This document shows, piece after piece, positions 41,491 through 51,895 of a DNA stretch of 53,186 nucleotides. The number at the start of each line of letters is the position of its first letter. Within the stretch, counting starts at the first letter, position 1. Position numbers and translations under genes: made by a program. The stretch is from Chrysophaeum taylorii (taxonomy: Eukaryota; Sar; Pelagophyceae; Pelagomonadales; Pelagomonadaceae), in contig JAQMWT010000608.1 of assembly GCA_029834535.1 (NCBI GenBank), positions 1-53,186 of the forward strand. The letters are read 5' to 3'. A model generated the notes under the pieces. The model did not search any database. It was not told the DNA's origin and worked only from the letters and a program-made list of their open reading frames with translations.

Positions 41491-42363
41491 CTCAATGGGT
41501 TAAGCACATCGTCCTGGATGGTAGCCCGGTAACGAACATTAAATTGACGGACGAACGTCCGGAACAGCTTATTCACGAACTTATTTCCATTTTCCGTGAC
41601 TATGCACCGTGGGAGACATCCCTCGAGCAGAATCTTGTCAACAAACGCGTTCAAAATCGAGTAATCATGCTTGGTATTAATCGAGGCCAATTTAAGAAAA
41701 TGCGAAGCCGCATCGTGCATAGCGAGGATGTACGTGCGCAAGTCAGCACCTTGCAATGGTCCAATAAGATCCATGCCCAGGACATAGCAATCTCCGATGC
41801 GATTCGGTTGGCAGAGTAAGCCATGGCGCTTAGGCACGGTGGATCGGACCTACTGACAGATAACACACGCGTTGATGAACTCACTGACCGAAGACGGGAC
41901 GTTCGGCCACCAGTACCGTTCCAAGATCTGATTCGCTGTTGAATCTCGTCCTACATGGCCTCCAAACAATCCTCGATGATGCATGGCGATCACACGTTCT
42001 TGCGTCGATCGAGGTACCACAATAAGGCGTCGAGAGTCCGAATCATCAACGTTGTACAAAACGTCGTTGTCGATCTCATACGGTACTGATGACTGCTCGT
42101 TTTGATCCTGATGACTGCTCGTTTTGATCCTTCTGTTCCGAATCGAGTCTTTGACGGATTCGCTTGCAAGTTTCATCCTCAGTCTACTCTCGAGCTATCT
42201 CCTCGAGAGTGACCTCATCTTCAACCTGACCGGCAAAAGGGAGATGTTCTACGTGGCCGACTGGTTCGGATTCGTACGCAAATTGAGGCGGTTGTACGTT
42301 TTGCGCACGAACTGCTGCCAGTGCTGCGGTAGGTTCGCTGTCCGTCGGTACAGGCATCGTCAG
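41487..42363 (-). pseudogene. gypsy integrase fragment of a third family
   Basis: Minus strand: LEEIARE..TEDETCKRIRQRL (as in the element 1/3 linker), then the zinc-binding HHCC domain with MHHRGLFGGHVG and FINACVICQ, then the core with GMDLIGPL, HDAASHFLKL and IVTENGNKFVNKLF, where Glu replaces the usual second Asp (TDNG). It ends at 41487 before the third acid. It is clearly diverged from element 3. A frame change near 41840 breaks it. Confidence 0.75.
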
Positions 42364-42520
42364 TGTGGCGGAAACTTCCTCCTCCTAAGGCTTACCCCTC
42401 CTTTAGGGCCCCGCTTATCAGGGGTACTCTACTCCGATCTGATGATGTCAGTTTTCTCTATGACATCATCTTCCTTTTCTGTGACATGCGTCACAAAGAA
42501 TTCTGTGATTCAAGAGTATC

Positions 42521-42525
<5 letters not shown>
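42364..42525 (+). repeat. Partial LTR of the element 1/3 family, plus orientation
   Basis: Begins TGTGGCGGAAACTTCCTCC and shares CTAAGGCTTACCCCTC, CAGGGGTACTCTACTCCG and GATGATGTCAG with the LTRs at 20055-20694 and 49572-49897, which read on the minus strand. Its second half is missing. It points opposite to the adjacent integrase fragment, so the two are not one element. Confidence 0.7.
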
Positions 42526-42773
<248 letters not shown>

Positions 42774-43177
42774 TGTGGCAGTAATGCCCATTTCCCCCAC
42801 TTGCTTGCCTGCCACCTGACTTACCCTGATTGTTGCCCTGGTATTGATCTTGGATTTATGGGGGGGGTGTCATCTTGACACCTTCACCTGCGCTTCCACT
42901 CGACCCAATGTACCGGGCATTTGAATTGCTTTCTTGCTGTATTCTTGATATTACCCTCTCTTGATTGTTCGATTTCGTGATGGCGTGAGGTATTACGCTG
43001 AGATCGGGCGTGTGTTGGTTTCACCCGTGGTTCGGGTAGGGAGAAAGGGTTGTTGAGGCTTCCGGTCCGGCCAGGAGGTATCGTGTGGTGGTTTCACCCG
43101 TGGTTCGGGTAGGGAGAAAGGGTTGTTGAGGCTTCCGGTCCGGCCAGGAGGGGCGGGTATCGGCGAAAACCGCTACA
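42774..43177 (+). repeat. 5' LTR of the deletion derivative
   Basis: 404 bp. It contains a tandem duplication of about 68 bp (GGTTTCACCCGTGGTTCGGG to CGGCCAGGAGG, at 43017-43079 and 43086-43151) that the 3' LTR lacks. LTRs start identical at insertion, so the duplication arose later, or was lost from the other. Confidence 0.85.
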
Positions 43178-43260
43178 GTGGTCTCAGAAACGGGAAGCGA
43201 TAGTCCAACTCCCGGACTATCGATCTCCTGTTTTTTCGGCGGCGAGTCGGTTCGCAGCGG

Positions 43261-43905
43261 TTGAGTGAGCGCAAAGCCGACGTGTTGGTGGGCGATTTCT
43301 ACGGATCGGAAGAGCGATTGAATGCTCTTTACGTGAATCGGAATAAACGGTCGACGGTTTACTACTCGGACGTTGAGCGGATTTTTGTGGGTCTCAAGAC
43401 AAAAAGCGAGCCCAGGAGACCACCCACAGTCTCCGAAAAGAGGCAGAAAGAAGGCCGGAGAGACAAACGATAGTCGCTGAGACCAACCATAGTCTCTGGC
43501 GAGGCAAAAGGTTTGTGCCGTGTAAGTCCGTCGCACCGGTCAACCGCGCGAGTCGAACAGTAGCGGGCAAATTTTGCTGCTCGACGAGAAGTTTTGGTGT
43601 TCGAGATAGCCGTTGATATCCGAGAGAAACCGCACCATGGAAACTAGAGGAGACTGACGTTTGTTCTGCGACCGCTTCTGCTGAAGAACGACGCTTAAGA
43701 CCAGAAGACAAAGATCCTGACGGAGGTAGCTTCACACGCCTACGACCCAACATGGAGGGCTGTGAACCCTGTGTGACTGATTTTCGCCCGGATGAAATCG
43801 ATGTCCTCGTCAATAACTTCGGTCTCCACAGCAACAAAGTTCCTGCTGATGTAGCTGAACGAGCTTATCGTACCATTCGTGAGCGTGACCTTCGTCACCC
43901 TTGAA
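43261..43905 (+). pseudogene. gypsy polyprotein C-terminal remnant in the deletion derivative
   Basis: 43261-43473 encodes KADVLVGDFYGSEERLNALY and YYSDVERIFV, similar to the YVAEVYEPYDYQNDRVALHF / YSDLG block after the integrase of element 3. 43680-43905, in another frame, has EPCVTDFRPDEIDVLVNNF and VPADVAERAYRTI, the conserved gypsy tail. The region between is decayed. Confidence 0.65.
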
Positions 43906-43939
43906 GTCGAGGACGACTTCATCTCAAGTAGGGGGCTCC

Positions 43940-44274
43940 TGTGGCAGTAATGCCCATTTCCCCCACTTGCTTGCCTGCCACCTACCTGACTTACCCTGAT
44001 TGTTGCCCTGGTATTGATCTTGCATTTATGGGGGGGGTGTCATCTTGACACCTTCACCTGCGCTTCCACTCGACCCAATGTACCGGGCATTTGTATTGCT
44101 TTCTTGCTGTATTCTTGATATTACCCTCTTTTGATTGTTCGATTTCGTGATGGCGTGAGGTATTACGCTGAGACCGGGCGTGTGGTGGTTTCACCCGTGG
44201 TTCGGGTAGGGAGAAAGGGTTGTTGAGGCTTCCGGTCCGGCCAGGAGGGGCGGGTATCGGCGAAAACCGCTACA
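43940..44274 (+). repeat. 3' LTR of the deletion derivative
   Basis: 335 bp, otherwise nearly identical to the 5' LTR. Contains TTACCCTGATTGTTGCCC and a G7 run at 44030-44036. Confidence 0.85.
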
Positions 44275-44422
44275 TGGGTTTGTGGGGTATGAGGGATGTG
44301 CCTGACGGGCGGAGATAAGTACGCGGGACCTAGTCGGGGTCATCGCCGAGGCGTGGGGCAGGCGTTTGTCTGTCTTTAAATGTCGACTGCTAAGAGGGGG
44401 GTGTGTGTGGGGCAGGCGTTTG

Positions 44423-45394
44423 TCCCTCGATTTAGGGTAAGGATCAGGCAGGCCCGCGAGCCAGCCATTGATCCTCGAAGCCGTCTACGGCGACCTCGCA
44501 GACTATTTCCACGACCCGCGGCGGCTCTTTAAGCGCGCCATTCTCACGCCCCGTCGAAGCGATGTTGTCGATGCTGACAACGCGCGCATGACCGCGGCCT
44601 TTTTTTCCCGGAGACGAGGCGTCGGAGTTCTTTTCGGCAGACTAGGTTGGGTCGGAAGACGACGCCTCGCTCTTTACAGTCGAGTTTTCGACTCCCTGAC
44701 AACCAACGGCATGCTGACTTTGATCGCGAGCTTAAAGTCTTCGCAACCTCGACCCGTCGCACGGCCACTGCAACGGTACCAGATACATGATCGATCGTGT
44801 CGTGTCACCGAGGCTCCTCCAACCTGTATCCCTTAAGGCCCGCTGACGCCAAACGATCAACAAGAGCCAGGGCCAGACGCCCCGCGAGGTCGGCGTCCTC
44901 TTGCCCAAGCCCGTCTTCTGTCACGTCCAGCTCAACGTGGCTCTCTGTCGATCGGCAACCCCGAGGATATGCTCTTCTGAGTCGACGACTCCACCCTACC
45001 CCACACGTGCTGCGCAATACCGATAAGCCCCTTCACGGCGTCTACACGCGCACTGTAAGTGAACTTACTGGGACCAGGTGAACTTACTGGGGTTTGAGAC
45101 TGGGACTAGGTGAACTGAGTGACCAGGTGAGCTTACTGGGACCAGGTGAACTTACTGGGGTTTTTAGAGCAAACTCAAGGGCTGGCGGCGCGTGCGGATC
45201 AAAGCAGCTTGGATTGGCGGGGTTGAGAGCGACGAGCTCAAAGGAGTGGGCGTGAGCACGAGTGGGTTTACGCCGAACTTACTGGGGTTAGAGATTTGGA
45301 CTAGGTGAACTTACTGACCAGGTGAGCTTACTGGGACAAGGTGAACTTACTGGGGTTAGAGATTGGGACTAGGTGAACTTACTGGCCTGCACTT
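44423..45394 (+). mobile_element. Helitron remnant 3
   Basis: About 972 bp, plus orientation. The 5' end is TCCCTCGATTTAGGGTAAGG (preceded by TTTG). Helicase C-terminus remnants at 44467-45017 include VYGDLADYFHDPRRLF, AILTPRRSDVVDADNARM, SQGQT-region residues and the SYV-like VALC block, with frame changes. The array of AGGTGAACTTACTGGG-type units runs from 45052 to 45380, and the 3' end reads GGCCTGCACTT followed by GT. It is the most complete of the four copies. Confidence 0.78.
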
Positions 45395-45410
45395 GTCTTT
45401 AAATGTCGAC
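45395..45410. other. 16-bp spacer between head-to-head Helitron ends
   Basis: GTCTTTAAATGTCGAC, the same word found at 42651-42726 and 44370-44388. Both flanking Helitron copies end against it with their 3' termini, forming an inverted repeat of over 20 bp on each side. Confidence 0.7.
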
Positions 45411-46743
45411 AAGTGCAGGCCAGTAAGTTCACCTAGTCCCAATCTCTAACCCCAGTAAGTTCACCTGGTCCCAGTAAGTTTCATATAAGTTCACCTGGTC
45501 AGTAAGTTCACCTAGCTCACACCAACTCCTTTGAGCTCGTCGCTCTCGCCTCCGCCAACCTAGGCTGCTTTGATCCGCACGCGCCGCCAACCTTTTAGTT
45601 TACTCTAAAAACCCTTTACTCTAAAAACCCCAGTATGCTCACCTGGTCCCAGTTTCACCTGGTCACTCAGCTCACCTAGTCCCAATCTCCAACCCCAGTA
45701 AGTTCACCTGGTCCCAGTAAGTTCACCTACAGTGCGCGTGTAGACGCCGTGAGGGGGCTTATCGGTATTGCGCAGCACGTGTGGGGTAGGGTGGAGTCGT
45801 CGACCCAGATGAGTATATCCTCGGGGATGCCGATCGACAGAGAGCCACGTAGAGCTGGACGTGGCAGAAGACGGGCTTGGGAAAGAGGACGCCGACCTCG
45901 CGGGGCGTCTGGCCCTGGCTCTTGTTGATCGTTTGGCGTAGGCGGGCCTTAAGCGATACAGGTTGGAGGAGCCTCGGTGACAACGACACGATCGATCATG
46001 TATCTGGTACCGTTGCAGTGGCCGTGCGACGGGTCGAGGTTGCGAAGACATTAAGCTCGCGATCAAAGTCAGCATGCCGTTGGTTGTCAGGGAGTTGAAA
46101 ACTCTACTGTAAAGAGCGAGGCGTCGTCTTCCGACCCAGCCTAGTCAGCCGAAAAGAACTCCGACGCCTCGTCTCCGGGAAAAAAAGGCCGCGGTCATGC
46201 GCGCGTTGTCAGCATCGACAACATCGTTTCGACGGGGCGTGAGAATGGCGCGCTGAAAGAGCCGCCGCGGGTCGTGGAAATAGTCTGCGAGGTCGCCGTA
46301 GACGGCTTGGAGGATCACTGTCTGGCTCTCGCGCCTACCTGATCCTTACCCTAACTAACTAACTAACTAACTTCAGACCTCTCCCGAGCATGGGAGCCAG
46401 GCCGGACCGACAGGAGCCAGTCCGGAATCACGGGCCTGTAGACGAGGGGCGCCGAAAGGTGGGTCGGCGGAGAGTGATCATCAAGCTTGTCGCCATGCGA
46501 CGAGGAGACCGCGATGTGACTGACAACCAACTCGTCGATAACCTTCCGTCTGCGCCCCCCGGCCATACCCCGTCCCACTGCGAACGTTCCGGCTGCCAAC
46601 CGGCCCGCCCGAGAGGCGAATAGGTGCCAACCTACGCCGGGAGGGCGGATGCCCTCGCAAGGCTCAGGATTCATGAGGCACCGTCCTCCATCGCAACCAT
46701 GCGGTCGGCGATCAGGGTAAGGACCTTACCCTAAATCGAGGGA
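45411..46743 (-). mobile_element. Helitron remnant 4, containing a SINE
   Basis: Minus orientation. 3' end at 45411, array 45420-45735, helicase remnant 45740-46330 (RQTINKSQGQT, VFCHVQLYVALCR, with a shift), SINE at 46355-46723, and 5' end at 46743. Without the SINE it is about 950 bp, like the other copies. It abuts the start of RLE copy 2. Confidence 0.75.
46355..46723 (-). mobile_element. SINE family A copy 5 (reverse)
   Basis: Flanked by CCTTACCCTAA at 46344-46354 and 46724-46734. The empty site is seen in Helitron remnant 2 at 38074-38088. The 5' end reads TCCTTACCCTGATCGCC on the minus strand. Confidence 0.9.
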
Positions 46744-46752
46744 CAAACACCC

Positions 46753-49571
46753 CTCGTGACCGTGCCATCCTTTGGTACATGAGCCTTCACAGCCTACTTC
46801 TTCGGCGAGCACCACGAGGCGGCGCCCGTCGGCCCGACGTGCTCACTGACCGCTTTACAGCCTTCGCCGCAGGGCGTTACGACCTCCTCATTGACGGCTA
46901 CCTCCACGACGTGACTCGCGTGCGCTCCCATGTACGCTCACGGGCGGCCCCCGACGATGACGCGGACGCACTTCGTGCATTGCGACTCGCTGAATCTGGC
47001 GACCTCTCTCGGGCGTGCCGTATTCTCACCAGCCTGGGCATCGCCGACCCATGCCACCCAGACGTCATGCCCCAACTCGTGTCCAAACATCCTGCTGGCA
47101 AGGAGGAACTTCACACTTTCCCCAACCACCCGCAAGGGCTCGCCACACTCTCGGTCGCCCTGCGTGAAACTTACCGCACGCTCCGGCCGAAGGCTGGTGT
47201 GGGCCCCGACCGGTGCCGCAATGAATTCCTCTCCGTTTTCGCCCAGCCCTTCCCGAGCAACGTCAAGGCACGCTCGGCGATGGACAAAATCGACAACCTT
47301 GAGACCTTGTTCGTTCGTGGAGCTCTTCCTGACTGGTATTACTTCATCACCACCACGGTAACCCTCATTCCGTTGGTAAAACGACGCGCCGCTGACGCTA
47401 ACCAAGCACCTGACGTTCGACCTATCGGCATTGGCACCGTCCGCCGCCGTGCCACTGGACGGTGCCTTGTGCGTAGCCTCCACTCCGAGCTCTCTGAGGC
47501 ACTGTACCCGATCAACGTTGCCGTCGGGGTCAAGGGCGGCCCCTCGCGCCTCGTCTTTGGCGTCCGCACCCACGCGGAGCAGTACCCCGACCAGGTCATC
47601 ATCAAGCTGGACAAACGCAACGCCTTCAACGAGCTCAAGCGCCGGACCGTCGTGGACAAACTCGCAAACCACGCCAACGCTAAGCTGCGTGCCTTTGGCC
47701 ACTTTATGTTCAAGCAATTACGGCCGGCATCCTGGGTGGCCCTCCACGGCCCCACCGGCCTCGATCGCGCCCCCCTCGACTCTCAAGAAGGCGGCCAGCA
47801 AGGCGACCCCACCTATCCACCGGCGTACTGTCTGGCAACGCATGACGCCGCACAGGCCCTTGACACCCGCTTACGTTCATGTGCCGGCTACGCCCGATTT
47901 GGCATGGACGACGGCGTCATCTCTGGTTCCCCTCGTGAGGTTGTCGACGCCCTCCTGCAGTACGCCCGCGACATCCAAGCTAGCGGCGAGGAGCTCCGCC
48001 TCGACAAGTGCGTGGCGTTCTGTCCGGCACTTGGCATGGGTCTTCTCGACCACCCCGATGTTCACGACCACGTCCAAGTTGCGCCTGACGGCACGCGTAC
48101 TCTTGCTGGTATCCCCGTTGTCGCCGACGGCCTCGTAATCTACGGTGTGCCCATCGGCCCCCCCGGCCACGCCGGAGATGCCTATGTCGAAGCTACCTTG
48201 CAACGCGAGGTTGACGCTCAGGTGAGCTACATGAGCCGTATTCGCACCAAGCTCCAGAACGTCTCCCTCCACTGCATGTACTCGTTGGGCCGCTACTGCA
48301 TCGCCCCGCGCATGGACTACATCGCGCAACACTGCCACCCCACCAATGCCTTGAGCGCGCTCCGCCGCTTCGACGTTGCCGTCCTCAGCTTCGTCGCCAC
48401 AGCACTTGGCGCAGATCCACGTCAGGTTTTTGACTCCACCGGCATCGTCCTCCAACGCCTCCGTCTTCCTGCTCGAAGTGGGGGTGGCGGCATTCGCTCC
48501 TGCGCCGACCTCAGCCCCGCCGCCTTTGTTGGCACGGCGGCCCAGGCCCTCCCACACCTCGTCGACCTTCGCGATCCTACGGGTGCCGTGGAGGTCCCTG
48601 GCTACCTCCCCCGCCTCGCCTCGGTCCTGGGTGCCACTTCTTTTCGCACAGGTAACGAGTTGCACCGTTGGCACCACCTCCTCGCATCCGGTTGCCGCCT
48701 GGGGCGAGCACTCGAGACTGCGTGGGACGGACTTCGGGCTGATCTCCGTACCACGCTGGCTTCCCACGGCGGCGCTGGTTCCGGCGACCCCGCCAACGTT
48801 CATCTCGTCGACGGTCCTCTCTCCCACGAATTCGTCTCCATGGGCGTCCTCGTCGACCCCACCATCTCGACACCCGTGCTCATACCCCAACTCCAGCGTG
48901 CTCTAACCTCCCAGCGCGAGACAGCTCGGGCCACTGCACTCCAGCGCCTTGCGGCCACCCTTCCCATCACCGAAGCGCTTCGAGTAGCGGCGTCCTCATG
49001 GGATCGCTTCTCGACCACGTTCATCAGCTCGTGGCCCAGCTCTGGCCTTCAAATCCCCAACCGCTGCTGGGCTGAGATGTGTGCCCAGTACTTTGGCTAC
49101 CCCTCTCCAGCTTGTTTGGGCCTCGTGGGCACTCGCATTCTGGGCACTGACGTCGTTCTCGACGCTCACGGCAAGGTGCTTCTCACGCAGGCCAACCTTG
49201 TCAACCGCGGAGGAGCGCGGACCACCTGGCATGACGGCCAGCTCGACTGCGTCCACTGCAGCGTCAAAGAGGCCGGCATCCCAGCCCTGTCCGAGGTTTT
49301 CGGCATCTTTGCTGACGTCGTCGCCCCTACCATTCGCACGCGCCTCTACGGCCGGTACCGAGGCAATCTCGCCCGACGTCAAGTCGTCCCAGACATCCTC
49401 ACCACGCTCGACAACAAGGAGCAACTCTACGACATCAAAACCCTCGCTTGGGGTTCGTTGTACACCGCCCACGCCCTCCATCCCTCCCACCCGTCGCCTG
49501 TCGATCGGCGCGCAGCGCAAGTCCACTCCGAATACCTCGCTCACGCCCGCGGCATCGACGCTGTGGCGTAA
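46753..49571 (+). CDS. RLE-type non-LTR retrotransposon RT and endonuclease (copy 2, 5'-truncated)
   Basis: A 930-residue open frame counted from the Met at 46779. RT motifs: RPIGIG (214-219), IIKLDKRNAFNEL with the first Asp (275-287), EGGQQGDPTYP (337-347), and FGMDDGVISG (374-383), in which MDD stands for the usual xADD. The C-terminal part has DCVHC (a Cys pair), then VVPDILTTLD and YDIKTLAW (871-889), matching the PD-(D/E)xK signature of restriction-like endonucleases. Reaction: nick the target and copy RNA from the 3'-OH. The frame is intact but the N-terminus is missing: it starts at the Helitron border with the same 590 bp that ends copy 1. The stop is at 49569-49571, one base from the LTR edge. 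Confidence 0.8.
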
Positions 49572-49897
49572 GGAGAATTTTAGGGGCTACCCGGCGTGCC
49601 TTCGAATCCTGGCTCGCCGATCGCGTCCGTGCCTTTGGAGGGATCACTGGACGAGGATGGCCGTTCTCCCGCCACGCGACCACAAACAACTCCTGCGCCT
49701 GGTCCTCTCAACTTGAGGATCGGCTGTTGCTTTATGATCAAGGATAATCGAAATCAGAAATCAGGGTGACACATGTCACGGAAAAGGAAGATGATGTCAG
49801 AGAAAACTCTGACATCATCGGAACGGAGTAGGGTGCCCCTGATAATGGGGGGCCCTAGAAGAGGGGTAAGCCTTAGGAGGCGGGAGTTGCCGCCACA
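49572..49897 (-). repeat. 3' LTR of gypsy element 3
   Basis: 326 bp, minus strand from TGTGGCGGCAACTCC to AAAATTCTCC. It is preceded (plus 49898-49910) by the polypurine tract, minus-strand CCAGGGGAGTCC. It matches the LTR of element 1. The RLE stop codon lies directly at its outer edge. Confidence 0.8.
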
Positions 49898-49937
49898 GGA
49901 CTCCCCTGGTAAGAATTCGAGCTGCCCCAGCGAGGTG

Positions 49938-50807
49938 CTAGCGCGAGGAGCGCGGCTTCGCCTTACGAGCATCTCGTGAACGAATCTTCTGGTAAACGCG
50001 GGTGATGATCGGTTCAGGAACTCGACCACTGCGTAAAATAAACTTGGGGACCAACACGTCAATCTCGTGCGGAGCGAAATCCGTGACACAAGGAGTTGTG
50101 TTGGAGGAAATTCGGGACTTGTCGGTGAAACTTCGACCTTCAACGTCCTTGAATTCGGGCTTGAGCTTGCGGTGCGAAAGGTGAGAGGTCGGCTTGAAAT
50201 AAGCGACATCATCGTTCGGACCCAAATCGGAATAGAAATGTAGAGCAACACGATCATTTTGGTAATCGTAAGGCTCGTAAACTTCGGCAACATAAATCTT
50301 CTTGCGCCAATCAGAGCGCTTCCGGTCAGGAATCCGGAAAACAACAAACTTACCGTGCTGATAATCATCACGGAAGGTTTCTTCGGGTTTGCGGATGGTT
50401 TGATCAACGATCGGAGGTACCATCACCGGCGTGATCTGACTTACATGAACACGTCGTTCTTCGGGCGGAGAGTCGAGAGACTCAATCCTATAGGTGACCG
50501 GGGAGAGGCGTTCCTTGATAATAAACGGCCCTCGCCATTCCGGTCGAAGTTTGTTCTGAAGGAAAGGGATGTAGAGCAAAACGTGCGATCCTTCCTTGTA
50601 TTCAACATCAACATGATCAGCATTGTAAGCCAATCGCTGTTTCTTCAAAGCTTTATCACGAGCCTCGCGGACGATCTTTGTATAATATTTCAATCGTTCG
50701 CGAGTCTCGGCGACTGCATCAGAGCGAGTCTTCGGCAATAATCGTGTATCAAAATCCATGAGCGTGTAGTCAGTCGGTAGCATCGGCTGACGGTTCAGGC
50801 GTAGCAT
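49938..50807 (-). pseudogene. gypsy integrase C-terminal domain and conserved tail, element 3
   Basis: Starts LNRQPMLPTDYTLMDFD, then coiled-coil-like RERLKYYTKIVREARDKAL, then EGSHVLLYIPFLQNKL and WRGPFIIKERLSPVTYRI (GPY/F-type module). Then KIYVAEVYEPYDY, LHFYSDLG, and the tail CVTDFAPHEIDVLVPKF and VPEPIITRVYQKI, ending basic. I see no chromodomain. The frame overlaps the upstream one by 13 bases because of the shift near 50990. Confidence 0.75.
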
Positions 50808-51838
50808 AAAGGGAGAAATCTGCGTGCCTGGAATAAACTTGCGGTTATAGCAAAACGCAATATAATGGGCAAAGTCAGGCCAATCCGTGATGTTCCGGCC
50901 TTGAAGGCAAGCACGGAGGAAGGCCTTGATAAATCGGTTGACGCGCTCAGCCGGGTTCGACTGGGCATGATAAGGAATCGTAGTTTGGTATCGTGGTATC
51001 GTGTGTTAAAGAGATGGCAAAACTCGCGCATCAACTTGTTCACGAACTCTTTACCGTTGTCGGTACGAATCATCTGGGGCAAGTAGCCCTTGAGGAGAAT
51101 GTTAATGACAAAAGACTCAAGGACAGACTCAGCAGTCTTATCGTTCAAAACATCCAGAATCAAGAAATGCGAGAACGGATCAAAAAATACTAGAAGATAC
51201 GTCTCGGGACCAGCGCTGGGCAAGGGTCCAAATAAATCCATGCAAAGAACAGCACCATCACCATCGTAGACGGGCTGCTGCAAGAGTCCAGCTCGTTTCG
51301 GCTCCGGCGTACGAGCTTTCTGGCAAACTAAGCATTCAGCAATGAAGACTCCAACTTCGTTCGACATATGAGGCCACCAAAATCGTTCTTGGATAGCCTG
51401 GACGGTACTGTGACGTCCCATATGACCACCGTTAACCGGAGTGTCATGGTAGAGTCGAATAATGCGCTTGCGCAACGTAGCAGGTGCAACAATCATCGGT
51501 TGCGAATCAGCAGAAATGCGATAAAGAACATCTTTACCGTCTTCGAATCGTTCGTTCGCTCGGGAACGTCGCGGCGTCTGACCTTGGGCCATTCGGTAGC
51601 GAATATCATCGCAAGTAGCATCAGATTCTTGTTCACGTGCGATCTCAGCGAGCGTCATATTATCGGGTATCTTATCGATATAATCTTTGTAAGCGGCTGC
51701 GTCCTTGAAGATCTGTGGCTCATCACGCGCACGGTTCTTCCGACGTTGTATCGTAGCGTGAGACGTAGCCAATTTCATCGGATCCTTTTCAGGGTCTTCG
51801 TCTTCGTCTTCCGGCAGTTCGGTCGTAATAAACGACAT
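50795..51838 (-). pseudogene. gypsy integrase zinc finger and catalytic core, element 3
   Basis: Residues about 110-165 hold the HHCC domain (RLYHDTPVNGGHMGRHST, FIAECLVCQKA). The core has VLCMDLFGPLP with the first Asp and MIRTDNGKEFVNKLM with the second. After RYHDTK the frame shifts; the other frame has the third acid in NPAERVNRFIKAF. All three catalytic acids are thus in the DNA but not in one frame. Confidence 0.8.
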
Positions 51839-51895
51839 TATGAAGTGGCAGCCGGAGACGGGAAATCCTCGGTCATCAACAGGTCGGGGAAGCTC

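Larger units (their letters stand above)
42774..44274 (+). mobile_element. Small gypsy deletion derivative with two LTRs
   Basis: LTRs at 42774-43177 and 43940-44274, both TGTGGCAG to CCGCTACA. A primer-binding-like site TGGTCTCAGAAAC is at 43179-43191, one base inside the 5' LTR. The interior is about 760 bp. The polypurine tract AAGTAGGGGGCTCC precedes the 3' LTR. A TGGG target duplication is likely (42770-42773 and 44275-44278). It has all cis parts of an LTR element but no RT or integrase core. Confidence 0.8.

Noticed and set aside
41301..41819. 172-residue plus-strand protein as a whole
   Set aside because: Only the first 48 residues can be genuine. The rest is the antisense of a gypsy integrase.
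45052..45735. A CRISPR-like array of CAGGTGAACTTACTGG units
   Set aside because: Units are irregular, in both orientations across the centre, with no unique spacers, and always sit at Helitron ends in a eukaryotic context.
49588..49625. tRNA gene suggested by TTCGAATCC in a hairpin
   Set aside because: The stem is only 7-8 pairs and no D-arm or anticodon arm can be placed. It lies inside an LTR in two copies.
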